From positions 1 through 49,547 of the forward strand of contig ONBA01000020.1 of the NCBI GenBank assembly GCA_900315975.1: a stretch of 49,547 bases of DNA. The letters are read 5' to 3'. Position numbers and translations under genes: made by a program. A model generated the notes under the pieces. It ran no database searches and was not told where the DNA came from. It was given only the letters and a program-made list of their open reading frames with translations. Shown piece after piece: positions 9,007-17,007 of the stretch. Numbering within the stretch: the first letter of the stretch is position 1; each line of letters opens with the position of its first letter. This DNA comes from an uncultured Ruminococcus sp. Lineage in GTDB: Bacteria > Bacillota_A > Clostridia > Oscillospirales > Ruminococcaceae.

Positions 9007-9642
9007 TTATTCATTCATATCGTCTATCCTGTCGTAAGGGCAGTAGCCGAGTATTTCAAAGCTCTGCGAATTCAGCCACATCTGTGCAGTCACAAGGATA
9101 TCGAAACCGCCGCCCGGCTCGGTATTTATCTGTGAGGGGCTGTATTTAGGCAGTCCGAAACCTGCAAGCATATTCGAGATAATGCCTGCGTGAGTTATGA
9201 GGGCACAGTGCGTGAGACCGCTCTCCATCATGTCCATGATGACATTATGCAGACCCGTATATGTGCGTGCAGTCATTTCCTCAAGGCTCTCGCCCTTCGG
9301 CGGACGGACGTCCTTTCCGCCCTTCAGCCATGCCTTGTAGTCATCGCGTTTAAGCAGCTCATCTACGGTTTTGCCCTCGAATTCGCCGAGGTCAAGCTCA
9401 CGAAAGTCGTCAACAGGGACAATCTCAGTCTCAGGGAAGAGAATATCGGCAGTTTCGCGGCATCTCAGCAGCGGCGAGGTGTATACTCTGTGTACGGACG
9501 GATAATCAAACTCGTCCATTTTTGCGGCGAGGTCAGCCGCACCCTTAGGTGAAAGCGGCAAATCGGTCTTTCCTATATAAATACCATTTTCATTCGCCTC
9601 GGTCATTCCGTGACGGATAACGCTTATTCTGTATCCTTTCAT
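9007..9642 (-). CDS. Histidine phosphatase (phosphoglycerate mutase-like)
   Basis: A histidine-phosphatase protein of 211 aa. The RHG motif with the catalytic His is at residues 10-12 (SVIRHGMTEAN), followed by GKTDLPLSPKG, YTSPLLRCRETADIL and the second His in LITHAGI. These enzymes pass phosphate through phospho-His; members include alpha-ribazole phosphatase (CobC), sugar-phosphate phosphatases and mutases. No cobalamin genes are nearby, so the substrate is left open. Confidence 0.9.
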   Translation of the reverse strand: MKGYRISVIRHGMTEANENGIYIGKTDLPLSPKGAADLAAKMDEFDYPSVHRVYTSPLLRCRETADILFPETEIVPVDDFRELDLGEFEGKTVDELLKRDDYKAWLKGGKDVRPPKGESLEEMTARTYTGLHNVIMDMMESGLTHCALITHAGIISNMLAGFGLPKYSPSQINTEPGGGFDILVTAQMWLNSQSFEILGYCPYDRIDDMNE

Positions 9643-9762
9643 ACTTTTAACAGCTCCCTTTCATTGTCTAAAACTCACAAAAAAGCAATATTTTTTTATC
9701 GCTATTGGTAAATGCGACAAATTCCGACCCAAAAAGCACCGATTTTTTAATGTTTCGGCATA

Positions 9763-9791
9763 TTTACAAATTATACAATACGTATTATAAT
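9763..9791 (+). promoter_or_regulatory. Promoter of the XRE regulator gene, with palindromic spacer
   Basis: -35 TTTACA (9763-9768), 17-bp spacer, -10 TATAAT (9786-9791). The spacer contains the 10-bp palindrome AATACGTATT (9777-9786), and ACGTAT recurs about 30 bp downstream; these are candidate operator half-sites, possibly for self-repression by the adjacent XRE protein. Confidence 0.6.
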
Positions 9792-9858
9792 AATATTAAG
9801 GTTAAAATATACTCAACGTATCATAAATATAAAAAATGGAATTAGGAGGATATTCCCA

Positions 9859-10590
9859 ATGAACTCGGATTTTGCACGTATTATAACTCTTCAGAGAAAA
9901 GAACGTCATATTAGTCAGAAGCAAGCGGCTTCCGACCTCGGTATCTCACAAGCTCTTCTTTCGCACTATGAAAAAGGCATAAGAGAGTGCGGACTTAACT
10001 TTCTCGTTAAAATCGCCGACTATTACAACGTTTCCTGCGATTACCTTCTCGGACGTACCCCCGAGCCGGAAGGAAAGGTCATAACTATCGAGGACATTCC
10101 TGACGACGACGGAAACAACAACCTCAAAATGCCTTCGCCTGAGATAATCAACTTCAACAGACGAATCATCAACAACTCTATCAGTCTGCTTTTCAGCCTT
10201 GCGCAGAAGGCAAACAGTATCACTCTTATAAAAGAGGTATCGTCGTACCTGATGCTTTCAGTGTACAAGCTCTTCCGTATCGTATACAACGCAAATCCGC
10301 ACAACGACCAGAAGCTCTTCCGCATTCCTAAGGTTATCGCAAACGACAGTGCAAACGCAATCATTTCAATGAGTGAAGCCGACATAAAAGCCGCTTCAAG
10401 CGGTATCTCCCTCGACGGAAACGACTGTATCGACAACTTCGATACCCTCTACGTTACAACCGCTACCCTGCAAAAAGACTATGCACAGTACTCCTCATCT
10501 CTCCTCAACCTCATCAAGCGAAGCGAGGAAAGTATCGCACGTACAAGAGCCAAATACCGCGGCACAAACGAAAACAACCACGGTTATTGA
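9859..10590 (+). CDS. XRE-family transcriptional regulator
   Basis: A 243-aa protein with an N-terminal Cro/C1-type helix-turn-helix (about residues 8-62: RKERHISQKQAASDLGISQA followed by LLSHYEKGIRECGLNFLVKI and YYNVSCDYLLGR). The rest, about 180 residues, has no recognised domain and is rich in helix-forming Ile/Leu/Ser stretches; it may be an oligomerisation or sensing region. AGGAGG lies 9 nt before the ATG. It is monocistronic, with its own promoter and terminator. Targets unknown; autoregulation is plausible from the palindrome in its promoter. Confidence 0.88.
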   Translation: MNSDFARIITLQRKERHISQKQAASDLGISQALLSHYEKGIRECGLNFLVKIADYYNVSCDYLLGRTPEPEGKVITIEDIPDDDGNNNLKMPSPEIINFNRRIINNSISLLFSLAQKANSITLIKEVSSYLMLSVYKLFRIVYNANPHNDQKLFRIPKVIANDSANAIISMSEADIKAASSGISLDGNDCIDNFDTLYVTTATLQKDYAQYSSSLLNLIKRSEESIARTRAKYRGTNENNHGY

Positions 10591-10603
10591 TAAGAGTTTA
10601 TCG

Positions 10604-10626
10604 CCCCTGCAATTGCAGGGGTTTTT
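10604..10626 (+). terminator. Intrinsic terminator of the XRE gene
   Basis: Perfect palindrome CCCCTGCAATTGCAGGGG (10604-10621) followed by TTTTT. Confidence 0.88.
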
Positions 10627-10660
10627 GTTCAATGTGCAGGGAATACATTTTAATGCGAAT

Positions 10661-10737
10661 CTGTAGGGGCGCACATTGTGCGCCCGCTGATTCGTGAATT
10701 GCTTTGCTGTATGGGCGGACACTGTTCGCCCATACAG
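10661..10737. repeat. Pair of intergenic palindromic repeats
   Basis: Two perfect inverted repeats lie side by side: GGGCGCAC / GTGCGCCC (10667-10685, 3-nt loop) preceded by CTGTAG, and CTGTATGGGCG / CGCCCATACAG (10707-10737, 9-nt loop). Both share the CTGTAnGGGCG theme and look like REP-like dispersed units, related to those at 14039 and 14949. Confidence 0.7.
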
Positions 10738-10772
10738 GATAATTCTGAATCTGAATCCGCCCTGTACTATCT

Positions 10773-11210
10773 TTATATCTGCTGAGCTGATTCCAGTGCG
10801 ACCGCTATCATAGTGCGTGATATCTGTCCGGTCACAAACTTATGGGTATCGGGGTCAACGCTGAGTATCAGCTGAATACCTCTCATCTGCGGAGTTCTGT
10901 TCACAAGGCGCAGAAGCTCCTCAACTCTGCACATCGTGTAACCGGTACCCATAGCCGCAGCGACATCGGTATCAGGAAACACCATAAAGAAGAAATTACC
11001 CTCATGCGGAGCTATAAGAAGCTGCATATCGAAGCCGCCGTCGGAGTTTTCGACTGCGTCGCCGGTAACGGCTGCGAGGACCTCCTCGTTATTCTTTATC
11101 ATTTCAGCAAGCTTCATACCAACAGCAACATCAACGGCTCTGCCGTCGGTATCGTCGCTGAGACTACTAACCTTTTCAAAGAGTGCTGCAAGTTTCTGGA
11201 TATCAGTCAT
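10773..11210 (-). CDS. Hypothetical protein (SseB-like features)
   Basis: A 145-aa protein I do not firmly recognise. It has no signal peptide or membrane segment. The middle (NFFFMVFPDTDVAAAMGTGY followed by RVEELLRLV) and the end (GIQLILSVDPDTHKFVTGQIS) weakly recall the SseB N-terminal fold, in which a value-plus-helix layout repeats. Coding status is supported by a consensus promoter (11239-11267) and an AGGTGA-type RBS just upstream. Function unknown. Confidence 0.75.
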   Translation of the reverse strand: MTDIQKLAALFEKVSSLSDDTDGRAVDVAVGMKLAEMIKNNEEVLAAVTGDAVENSDGGFDMQLLIAPHEGNFFFMVFPDTDVAAAMGTGYTMCRVEELLRLVNRTPQMRGIQLILSVDPDTHKFVTGQISRTMIAVALESAQQI

Positions 11211-11238
11211 AAAGTCACCTCGTGCAAATATTTTTTAT

Positions 11239-11267
11239 ATTATATCATGGAATATGCGAATTGTCAA
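11239..11267 (-). promoter_or_regulatory. Consensus SigA promoter of the hypothetical gene
   Basis: Minus strand: perfect -35 TTGACA (11262-11267), 17-bp spacer, perfect -10 TATAAT (11239-11244), about 30 bp before the gene start. Confidence 0.8.
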
Positions 11268-11344
11268 TTTCGCACACAAGCCTAAAGAGCGAAAGGTGAC
11301 TATATCTTGCCTCATTTTGAAACAACCAATTCATATATGAATGA

Positions 11345-11376
11345 AAAAAGGCTACCGGAAAACCGATAGCCTTTTT
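11345..11376 (-). terminator. Terminator of the 2-oxoacid oxidoreductase operon
   Basis: A 14-bp stem (11345-11358 with 11363-11376, one mismatch) around AAAA; on the minus strand it ends in a run of T. It sits directly after the gamma-subunit stop codon. Confidence 0.88.
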
Positions 11377-11378
11377 GA

Positions 11379-11912
11379 TTATGCGTTCATGCCAAGCTCG
11401 ATAGCCTTGTAGTTGTTGGGGATAAGTGCAGCCTTTTTCGGGGGTACTACCTTTTCGATTGCCTTCTTCATAGTATCGAGTGAGCAGATATTTGTCTCCT
11501 TGAGGAGTTTACCGAGAAGAATGATATTTGAACCGCCCTTGAGAGCGTTATCGTCAGCGAGCTGCTGTGAGGGGATACCGTAGAGCTCGATGTCAGTTCT
11601 GTCGGTATTAGCCTCAATAAGAGTGCTGTCGAAGAATACCTTTCCGCCGGGGCGAACGTCCTTCACGAACTTGTCGAATGAAGGCTGGTTCATAACGATG
11701 AGGAGGTCAGGAGTAAGTACGAGCGGTGAACCGATAGGCTCATCGGAGATACATACTGAACAGTTACAAGTACCGCCTCTCATCTCAGGACCGTATGAAG
11801 GAAGCCATGAAAGCTCCTTATTGTCCATGAGTCCGCAGTATGCGAGGATCTTACCAGCGAAGAGGATACCCTGTCCGCCGAAGCCTGCGAGGAGAATTTC
11901 AGTTGTAGCCAT
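11379..11912 (-). CDS. 2-oxoacid:ferredoxin oxidoreductase, gamma subunit
   Basis: A 177-aa subunit of the KOR/VOR family; the gamma domain helps bind CoA. MATTEILLAGFGGQGILFAGK is the family signature, followed by SYGPEMRGGTCNCSVCISD. It is the last gene of a delta-alpha-beta-gamma operon; its ATG overlaps the beta-subunit stop codon (shared base 11912). The complex converts a 2-oxoacid and CoA to acyl-CoA, CO2 and reduced ferredoxin, reversibly. The acid cannot be fixed by eye: branched-chain (VOR) or 2-oxoglutarate (KOR). Confidence 0.92.
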   Translation of the reverse strand: MATTEILLAGFGGQGILFAGKILAYCGLMDNKELSWLPSYGPEMRGGTCNCSVCISDEPIGSPLVLTPDLLIVMNQPSFDKFVKDVRPGGKVFFDSTLIEANTDRTDIELYGIPSQQLADDNALKGGSNIILLGKLLKETNICSLDTMKKAIEKVVPPKKAALIPNNYKAIELGMNA

Positions 11913-12682
11913 TATTCGTTACCTCCTTCTGCGGGAAATACTCCCTCTTCAACATCCTTGTAAACGCCGAGAGGATAGTAAGGGATCATTTCGTCCTGAA
12001 GTCTCTTGATAGCCTCAAGAGGAGTGAGACCCCAGTTTGTAGGACAAGTTGAGAGAACCTCTACGATAGAGAAACCCTTGCCTGCCTTCTGATTCTCGAA
12101 TGCCTTGCGGATAGCCTTCTTAGCAGCCTTGATGTGGGGAACTGTATCAACAGCAACACGCTCTGCATAAGCAGTACCTGTGAGCTGTGAAAGCATCTCA
12201 CATACCTTTACAGGGTAACCAGCGAGCTGAGGACTTCTTCCGAAAGGTGTAGTCTGAGTGACCTGACCGGGAAGAGTTGTAGGAGCCATCTGTCCGCCTG
12301 TCATACCGTAAATAGTGTTATTGATGAAGATAACAACGATATTCTCGCCTCTTGTAGCAACGTGAACTGTTTCAGCAGTACCGATAGCAGCGAGGTCGCC
12401 GTCGCCCTGATATGTAAATACGAACTTGTCAGGATTTGTGCGCTTAACGCCTGTAGCAACAGCCGGAGCACGTCCGTGAGCAGCCTCGATCATATCGCAG
12501 TTGAAGTAATCGTAAGCCATAACGGAGCAGCCAACAGGACATACGCCGATAGTATCGCCCTCGATACCCATTTCGTCGATTACCTCAGCGAGAATACGGT
12601 GAACGATACCGTGAGTACAGCCGGGGCAGTAATGGGTAGGAACATCTATAAGTGCATGGGGTCTTTCAAATACAACAGCCAT
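11912..12682 (-). CDS. 2-oxoacid:ferredoxin oxidoreductase, beta (TPP) subunit
   Basis: A 256-aa subunit that binds thiamine diphosphate and an iron-sulfur cluster. THYCPGCTHGIVHRI carries cluster-ligand Cys residues; the TPP/Mg2+ motif is GDGDLAAIG followed by NNTIYGMTGGQMAPTT. The N-terminus MAVVFERPHALIDVPTHYCPGC is the form common in clostridial VOR/KOR beta subunits. Overlaps both neighbours by one base, indicating coupled translation for equal stoichiometry. Confidence 0.94.
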   Translation of the reverse strand: MAVVFERPHALIDVPTHYCPGCTHGIVHRILAEVIDEMGIEGDTIGVCPVGCSVMAYDYFNCDMIEAAHGRAPAVATGVKRTNPDKFVFTYQGDGDLAAIGTAETVHVATRGENIVVIFINNTIYGMTGGQMAPTTLPGQVTQTTPFGRSPQLAGYPVKVCEMLSQLTGTAYAERVAVDTVPHIKAAKKAIRKAFENQKAGKGFSIVEVLSTCPTNWGLTPLEAIKRLQDEMIPYYPLGVYKDVEEGVFPAEGGNE

Positions 12683-13740
12683 TAGAGTGAACCTCCGATC
12701 TTCTTGATCTCCTCAAGCACCTCAGCAGGTGTGGGGATAACGCCGCCAGTTCTTCCGAAGAAGTGAACAGGCTTAGAGCAGTTGATAGCGAGCTTGATAT
12801 CGTCTACCATCTGACCCATTGACATCTCAACGCTGAGGAGAGCCTTTGCGTTCTTAGCAGCCTCATTGATCTCCTTAACGGGGAACGGCCAGAGTGTCTT
12901 GGGACGGAAGAGACCAGCCTTGATGCCCTGCTCTCTTGCAGAATTTACAGCAGACTTTACAACTCTTGCAGTTGCGCCGAATGCGCAGAGAAGGATATCG
13001 CAGTCCTCTGTGAGGTAGAGTTCAGCCTCTGTCTCAGTTTCCTTGATGATATCGTACTTCTTGTAGCGCTCTACGATAGAATTTTCGAGCTCATCAGGCT
13101 TGAGGTAGAGAGAGTTGATGATATGGTGTTCTCTTGAATTCTTGTGACCATTTGCAGCCCAGCCGCTCTTATCGTAAGCGTTGGGGTTGATCTCAGGGAA
13201 GGATACAGGCTCCATCATCTGACCGAGAAGACCGTCAGCGAGGATCATAGCGGGCATACGGTACTTATCAGCGCGGTCGAAAGCCTTTACAACGTAGTCA
13301 ACCATTTCCTGAACGGAAGCGGGTGCGTATACGAGGAGCTGGAAGTCGCCGTGACCGAGAGCCTTTGTAGCCTGCCAGTAGTCTGCCTGTGAAGGCTGGA
13401 TACCGCCGAGACCCGGGCCGCCTCTTTCAACGTTGATGATAACAGCGGGGAGGTCGGAACCGGCAATGTATGAAACTCCCTCACTCTTGAGTGAGATTCC
13501 GGGAGAAGATGATGATGTCATAGCTCTTACGCCTGTTGAAGCAGCGCCGAGTACCATGTTGATAGCAGCGATCTCAGATTCAGCCTGAAGGAATACGCCG
13601 CCTGCCTTATGCATACGCTTTGCCATATAAGCGGCAAGCTCTGTCTGGGGAGTGATGGGGTATCCGAAGAAGCACTTACAGCCTGCTCTGATAGCAGCCT
13701 CAGCGAGAGCCTCGTTACCCTTCATAAGATTTCTTTCCAA
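12682..13740 (-). CDS. 2-oxoacid:ferredoxin oxidoreductase, alpha subunit (VorB-like)
   Basis: A 352-aa alpha subunit providing the pyrimidine-binding side of the TPP site. MKGNEALAEAAIRAGCKCFF, GYPITPQTEL, MTSSSSPGISLK and GGPGLGGIQPSQADYWQA are the family blocks, and overall similarity is closest to proteins named VorB (3-methyl-2-oxobutanoate:ferredoxin oxidoreductase) as I know them. The start chosen is TTG at 13740, 10 nt from an AGGAG; the ATG at 13725 would be 25 nt away from it. Substrate assignment is tentative. Confidence 0.92.
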   Translation of the reverse strand: MERNLMKGNEALAEAAIRAGCKCFFGYPITPQTELAAYMAKRMHKAGGVFLQAESEIAAINMVLGAASTGVRAMTSSSSPGISLKSEGVSYIAGSDLPAVIINVERGGPGLGGIQPSQADYWQATKALGHGDFQLLVYAPASVQEMVDYVVKAFDRADKYRMPAMILADGLLGQMMEPVSFPEINPNAYDKSGWAANGHKNSREHHIINSLYLKPDELENSIVERYKKYDIIKETETEAELYLTEDCDILLCAFGATARVVKSAVNSAREQGIKAGLFRPKTLWPFPVKEINEAAKNAKALLSVEMSMGQMVDDIKLAINCSKPVHFFGRTGGVIPTPAEVLEEIKKIGGSL

Positions 13741-13772
13741 AGCTTAACAGCTCCTTTCAATGATAAACAAGA

Positions 13773-13979
13773 TTATTTTTCGATGATAATAGCGCAGTCA
13801 GGGCACATAGTTGCGCACATTGCACAGCTTATGCAGGCTGACTCATCTGTACACTCTGCGTAGAAGTAACCCTTCTTATTACGCTTCTCCTTCTGAAGAG
13901 CGACAATGTTCTTCGGACAGGCAGCTGTGCAAAGTCCGCAGCCCTTGCACCTCTCGGTGATAACAGTCATTTTTGCCAT
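13773..13979 (-). CDS. 2-oxoacid:ferredoxin oxidoreductase, delta (2x[4Fe-4S]) subunit
   Basis: A 68-aa ferredoxin-like subunit with two cluster motifs, CKGCGLCTAACP and CISCAMCATMCP. It relays electrons from the TPP site to soluble ferredoxin. First gene of the operon. An upstream GTG (13988) is in frame, but the AAGGGAGT overlaps it and is 7-8 nt from the ATG at 13979, so MAKMTVITERC is the likely start. Confidence 0.93.
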   Translation of the reverse strand: MAKMTVITERCKGCGLCTAACPKNIVALQKEKRNKKGYFYAECTDESACISCAMCATMCPDCAIIIEK

Positions 13980-14038
13980 TCTTTTCACTCCCTTCGCGAG
14001 AATAATTGTATTTAGATACTGGTATATCTTTATAAATT

Positions 14039-14114
14039 GTAGGGAACGCCGCCCTCGGCGTTCCGTGCCGCAGGCAGTTATTATGTGCGGAACGGCGAGG
14101 GCGCCGTTCCCTAC
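14039..14114. repeat. Long imperfect inverted repeat (REP-like element)
   Basis: Two arms of about 31 nt, both starting GTAGGGAACG when read inward, are nearly complementary, with an 11-nt loop. The resulting hairpin spans 76 nt in the gap between the ferredoxin-subunit gene and the ATPase gene. The GTAGGG ends match the units at 10661 and 14949. GC content is far above the flanking sequence. Confidence 0.75.
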
Positions 14115-14131
14115 GAATCGTTTTCTATAGG

Positions 14132-14794
14132 TTATCTATCCCACGGCAATCGTACATATACCTTTATCGGCATGATACCGTCCTTACCTGTTAGTGAGCA
14201 AAGTTCCTCGGGGCAGGTAGTGAAAGCGAGGGGAAGTCCGGTTTTTTCAGCGACTCTGTCTGCAAACTCAGCAGACTCAGCGATTATCTCAGAACTTGTC
14301 TCGCAGCCGAGGTTGGTATTATTAACGATAGCGGTATGCTTCATGCGTGAAGCCGCCTCGATCTCGTACATGAGAGTTACAGCCTCATCAGCGTTGGAAG
14401 TGAGTGTTCTGCGCTGATTTATGACATACAGCATATCTATATCGCCCGGAAGCATTTCAAGCAGAGCCTCTGCATAGCGTCCGAGGGCGGTTGCACCCGC
14501 ATCATCTCCGCCTACATCAATGATAAGGCAGTCCTCACTTGCGGCGAGCTGCTCAACATCGAACTGTATTGACGGAACATCGAGGTTAGTGTTAGCGAAA
14601 TCAGGTGCTATAAGTTTTATGCCCTTGTCCTCGAAAAGCTGTTTGAAGTCAGCCGTGCGGAAATAGGGATTTACGAGGTCGAGGTCAACGACTGCAACCT
14701 TCTTGCCCTCCTCAGCAGCCTTAACTGCAAGGTTAACGGAGAGGTTAGTTTTGCCGCTGCCATAGTGACCGGTGATAATAGTTATCTTCTTCAT
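14132..14794 (-). CDS. MinD/ParA-type P-loop ATPase, linked to the oxidoreductase operon
   Basis: A 220-aa SIMIBI-class NTPase. The Walker A motif is GHYGSGKTN (residues 9-17), switch I VVDLDLVNPYFRT, and Walker B CLIIDVGGDDAGA. No partner DNA-binding or membrane-targeting segment is visible. It lies on the same strand just before the oxidoreductase genes, separated by the hairpin repeat. Homologous ATPases beside VOR/KOR operons occur in other Clostridia, from memory; the role, for example in cluster delivery or enzyme maturation, is inference only. Confidence 0.85.
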   Translation of the reverse strand: MKKITIITGHYGSGKTNLSVNLAVKAAEEGKKVAVVDLDLVNPYFRTADFKQLFEDKGIKLIAPDFANTNLDVPSIQFDVEQLAASEDCLIIDVGGDDAGATALGRYAEALLEMLPGDIDMLYVINQRRTLTSNADEAVTLMYEIEAASRMKHTAIVNNTNLGCETSSEIIAESAEFADRVAEKTGLPLAFTTCPEELCSLTGKDGIMPIKVYVRLPWDR

Positions 14795-14948
14795 ATTACT
14801 CCTTCTGAATTGTCGGAAAAATACTACACCTTATATTATACCACTTCAACTCAGCAAATGCAAGGATTTTTTCTATAATACTGATTTTTTCCATAGAATG
14901 GCATTATTTCTTAGCTTGAAAGCACTTTGACATTCAGTATCTCCGCCG

Positions 14949-14976
14949 TCGGACGCACGATGTGCGTCCCTACAGG
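14949..14976. repeat. Intergenic palindromic repeat
   Basis: GGACGCAC / GTGCGTCC (14951-14969) with a 3-nt loop, followed by CTACAGG. Read on the minus strand it is CCTGTAGGGACGCAC, the same unit type as at 10661. Confidence 0.65.
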
Positions 14977-14982
14977 TCAATA

Positions 14983-15013
14983 AAAAATCAAAAGCTCCCT
15001 TATGGGAGCTTTT
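14983..15013 (-). terminator. Terminator of the fatty-acid synthesis operon
   Basis: A 10-bp perfect stem AAAAGCTCCC / GGGAGCTTTT (14990-15013) with a TTAT loop (plus strand); on the minus strand it is followed by a T-rich run. It lies downstream of acpP. Confidence 0.88.
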
Positions 15014-15036
15014 CCTGTTATAATCAGGCGCAGTGA

Positions 15037-15273
15037 TTATTCAGCGTCTGTATTCTTCTCGATGTAGTTAACGATATCGTTAACAGTCTTGATTTCCTCA
15101 ACAGCCTCATCGGGGATAGAGAGGTCATACTCGTCCTCGATAGTCTGGATAAGGTCTACGATGTCGAGAGAATCTGCACCGAGATCCTCCTGAATGTTAG
15201 CCTCAGGTGTAACAGCGTCCTCTTCAACGCCAAGCTGTTCTACAATGATCTCCTTAAGTTTGTCGAATACCAT
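15037..15273 (-). CDS. acpP: Acyl carrier protein
   Basis: ACP (78 aa) carries the growing acyl chain on 4'-phosphopantetheine attached to Ser35 in [11 protein letters not shown]. It is acidic and of standard length. The GGAGGA at 15281-15286 lies 7 nt before the ATG at 15273; an ATG five codons upstream overlaps that RBS and is rejected. Last gene of the fab-acc operon, directly before a terminator. Confidence 0.97.
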   Translation of the reverse strand: MVFDKLKEIIVEQLGVEEDAVTPEANIQEDLGADSLDIVDLIQTIEDEYDLSIPDEAVEEIKTVNDIVNYIEKNTDAE

Positions 15274-15340
15274 ATTCTTTTCCTCCATATTCTTTATTTT
15301 GGGGTCTCCTACTCGCGCAGGAGGAAATCAAAATCGCAGG

Positions 15341-16147
15341 TCACTCAATGAACTCTCCGATTTTTCTAAACTTAGTATAACGTTCTTTCAGTAAAACGTC
15401 AATATCTTTTTCGCATTTTTCAGGAATTTTGTGTGACAAATATTCCTTGATATTTTCTGAAATTTTGTCTAAATCGTTATGTGCACCGCCGAGAGGCTCC
15501 TCTATAATGGCTTCAGCAACACCGAGACGAACCATATCCTCCGCGGTTATCTGCATAATATTGCAGGCTTCCTCCTCGCGGGCGGCGTCCTTCCACAGGA
15601 TACTTGCGAATCCGCGCGGAGATATTACTGAATACTGTGCATTTTCGAGCATAGCAAGCTCATCGCAAACGCCGAGTGCAAGTGCACCGCCGCTTCCGCC
15701 TTCACCGAGCACTATCGATACGATAGGGGTACGCAGAGTCATAAACTCAGCGATATTGCGGGCGATAGCCTCGCCCTGTCCCCTCTCCTCAGCCGCAACT
15801 CCGGCATAGGCACCGGGAGTATCAATGAAACATATCACCGGACGGTGAAACTTTTCCGCCTGTTTAGCGAGTCTGAGAGCTTTTCTGTAGCCCTCAGGCA
15901 AAGGCATTGCGAAATTGCAGGCTTTATTTTCGTCGATATCTCTGCCCTTTACCTGTGCAATAACAGTTACGGGCATACCGTCAAGGCGAGCAACTCCGCC
16001 GATAACAGCCTTGTCATCGCCGTAGAAGCGGTCGCCGTGCATTTCGTAGAAATCCGTAAAAATAAGCGGTATATAGTCTCTTATAGTGGGTCTGCCCTTT
16101 GTGTGGACAAGCTTGAGACGTTCCCATGCAGTTTTTTTCTCGTCCAT
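15341..16147 (-). CDS. accA: Acetyl-CoA carboxylase carboxyltransferase, alpha subunit
   Basis: The 268-aa AccA subunit. With AccD it transfers CO2 from carboxybiotin to acetyl-CoA to give malonyl-CoA. Family blocks seen: RPTIRDYIPLIFTDFYEMHG, DRFYGDDKAVIGG, PVICFIDTPGAYAGVAAEER and GEGGSGGALALG, the last forming the oxyanion and CoA site. It is shorter than the 310-320 aa of Escherichia coli AccA, lacking the N-terminal helical extension, as is common in Firmicutes. Three-base gap to accD. Confidence 0.97.
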   Translation of the reverse strand: MDEKKTAWERLKLVHTKGRPTIRDYIPLIFTDFYEMHGDRFYGDDKAVIGGVARLDGMPVTVIAQVKGRDIDENKACNFAMPLPEGYRKALRLAKQAEKFHRPVICFIDTPGAYAGVAAEERGQGEAIARNIAEFMTLRTPIVSIVLGEGGSGGALALGVCDELAMLENAQYSVISPRGFASILWKDAAREEEACNIMQITAEDMVRLGVAEAIIEEPLGGAHNDLDKISENIKEYLSHKIPEKCEKDIDVLLKERYTKFRKIGEFIE

Positions 16148-16150
16148 TGG

Positions 16151-16993
16151 TCAGACCTCCTTTTCACTGTAGCCGTGGAGTTTGAGCAGATGTGCGAGAG
16201 TATGTCTCATTTTTTTGCGCTCAACTATCATGTCCACAAAGCCTTTTTCCTGCATAAATTCAGCAAGCTGAAAGTCCTCAGGGAGACGCTGTTTCATCGT
16301 GCTCTCGATAACTCTTCTGCCGGCGAAACCGATGAGTATTTTCGGCTCAGCGATTATAACATCGCCGAGTGAAGCGAAGCTCGCAGTAACACCGCCGGTA
16401 GTGGGGTCGGTAAGGACTGTTATATAAAGTCCGCCTGCATCGCTGTGAAGCTTGACAGCTCCGGACGTTTTAGCCATCTGCATGAGTGAAACTATTCCCT
16501 CCTGCATACGTGCACCGCCTGACGCGGTAAAGAGTACGACAGGGAGTTTATGCTCGGTAGCATATTCAAAAGCGCGTGCAATTTTCTCGCCAACAACGCT
16601 TCCCATACTGCCCATCATGTAATTGGAGTCCATTACACCGATAACGGTATTTACTCCTTTTATAGCAGCAGTACCCGTTACAACAGCATCGCGGAGACCT
16701 GTCTTTTTGCGCAGCTCCTCCTGTTTTTCCTTGTATTCGGGGAAGTCGATGGGGTCACCGCTTATCATCTCTGAATCGAGTTCTCTGAAGCTGTCCTTAT
16801 CTACGGTTATATTGATTCTCTCCTCTGCGGAAAGTCTGCCGTGGTAGTTACAGTTAGGGCATACTCTGTGAAGTTCCTCAAAGCGTTCAAGCGGTATAGG
16901 ACTCTGACATCTCGGGCACTTGTATGAAGGAGTTTCGTCCTCGTCGCTTCCGTTGAAACGAAGCTTTACAACGTTAAAGAAATCGTCAAACAT
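16151..16993 (-). CDS. accD: Acetyl-CoA carboxylase carboxyltransferase, beta subunit
   Basis: The 280-aa AccD subunit. An N-terminal zinc ribbon has CPRC and CPNC pairs (YKCPRCQSPIPLE, then RVCPNCNYHGR); the carboxyltransferase core shows VVGEKIARAFEYA, LFTASGGARMQEG and VLTDPTTGGVTASFA. It pairs with accA immediately downstream. Normal length and full set of motifs. Confidence 0.97.
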   Translation of the reverse strand: MFDDFFNVVKLRFNGSDEDETPSYKCPRCQSPIPLERFEELHRVCPNCNYHGRLSAEERINITVDKDSFRELDSEMISGDPIDFPEYKEKQEELRKKTGLRDAVVTGTAAIKGVNTVIGVMDSNYMMGSMGSVVGEKIARAFEYATEHKLPVVLFTASGGARMQEGIVSLMQMAKTSGAVKLHSDAGGLYITVLTDPTTGGVTASFASLGDVIIAEPKILIGFAGRRVIESTMKQRLPEDFQLAEFMQEKGFVDMIVERKKMRHTLAHLLKLHGYSEKEV

Positions 16994-17007
16994 CTTATGT
17001 CACCGCC

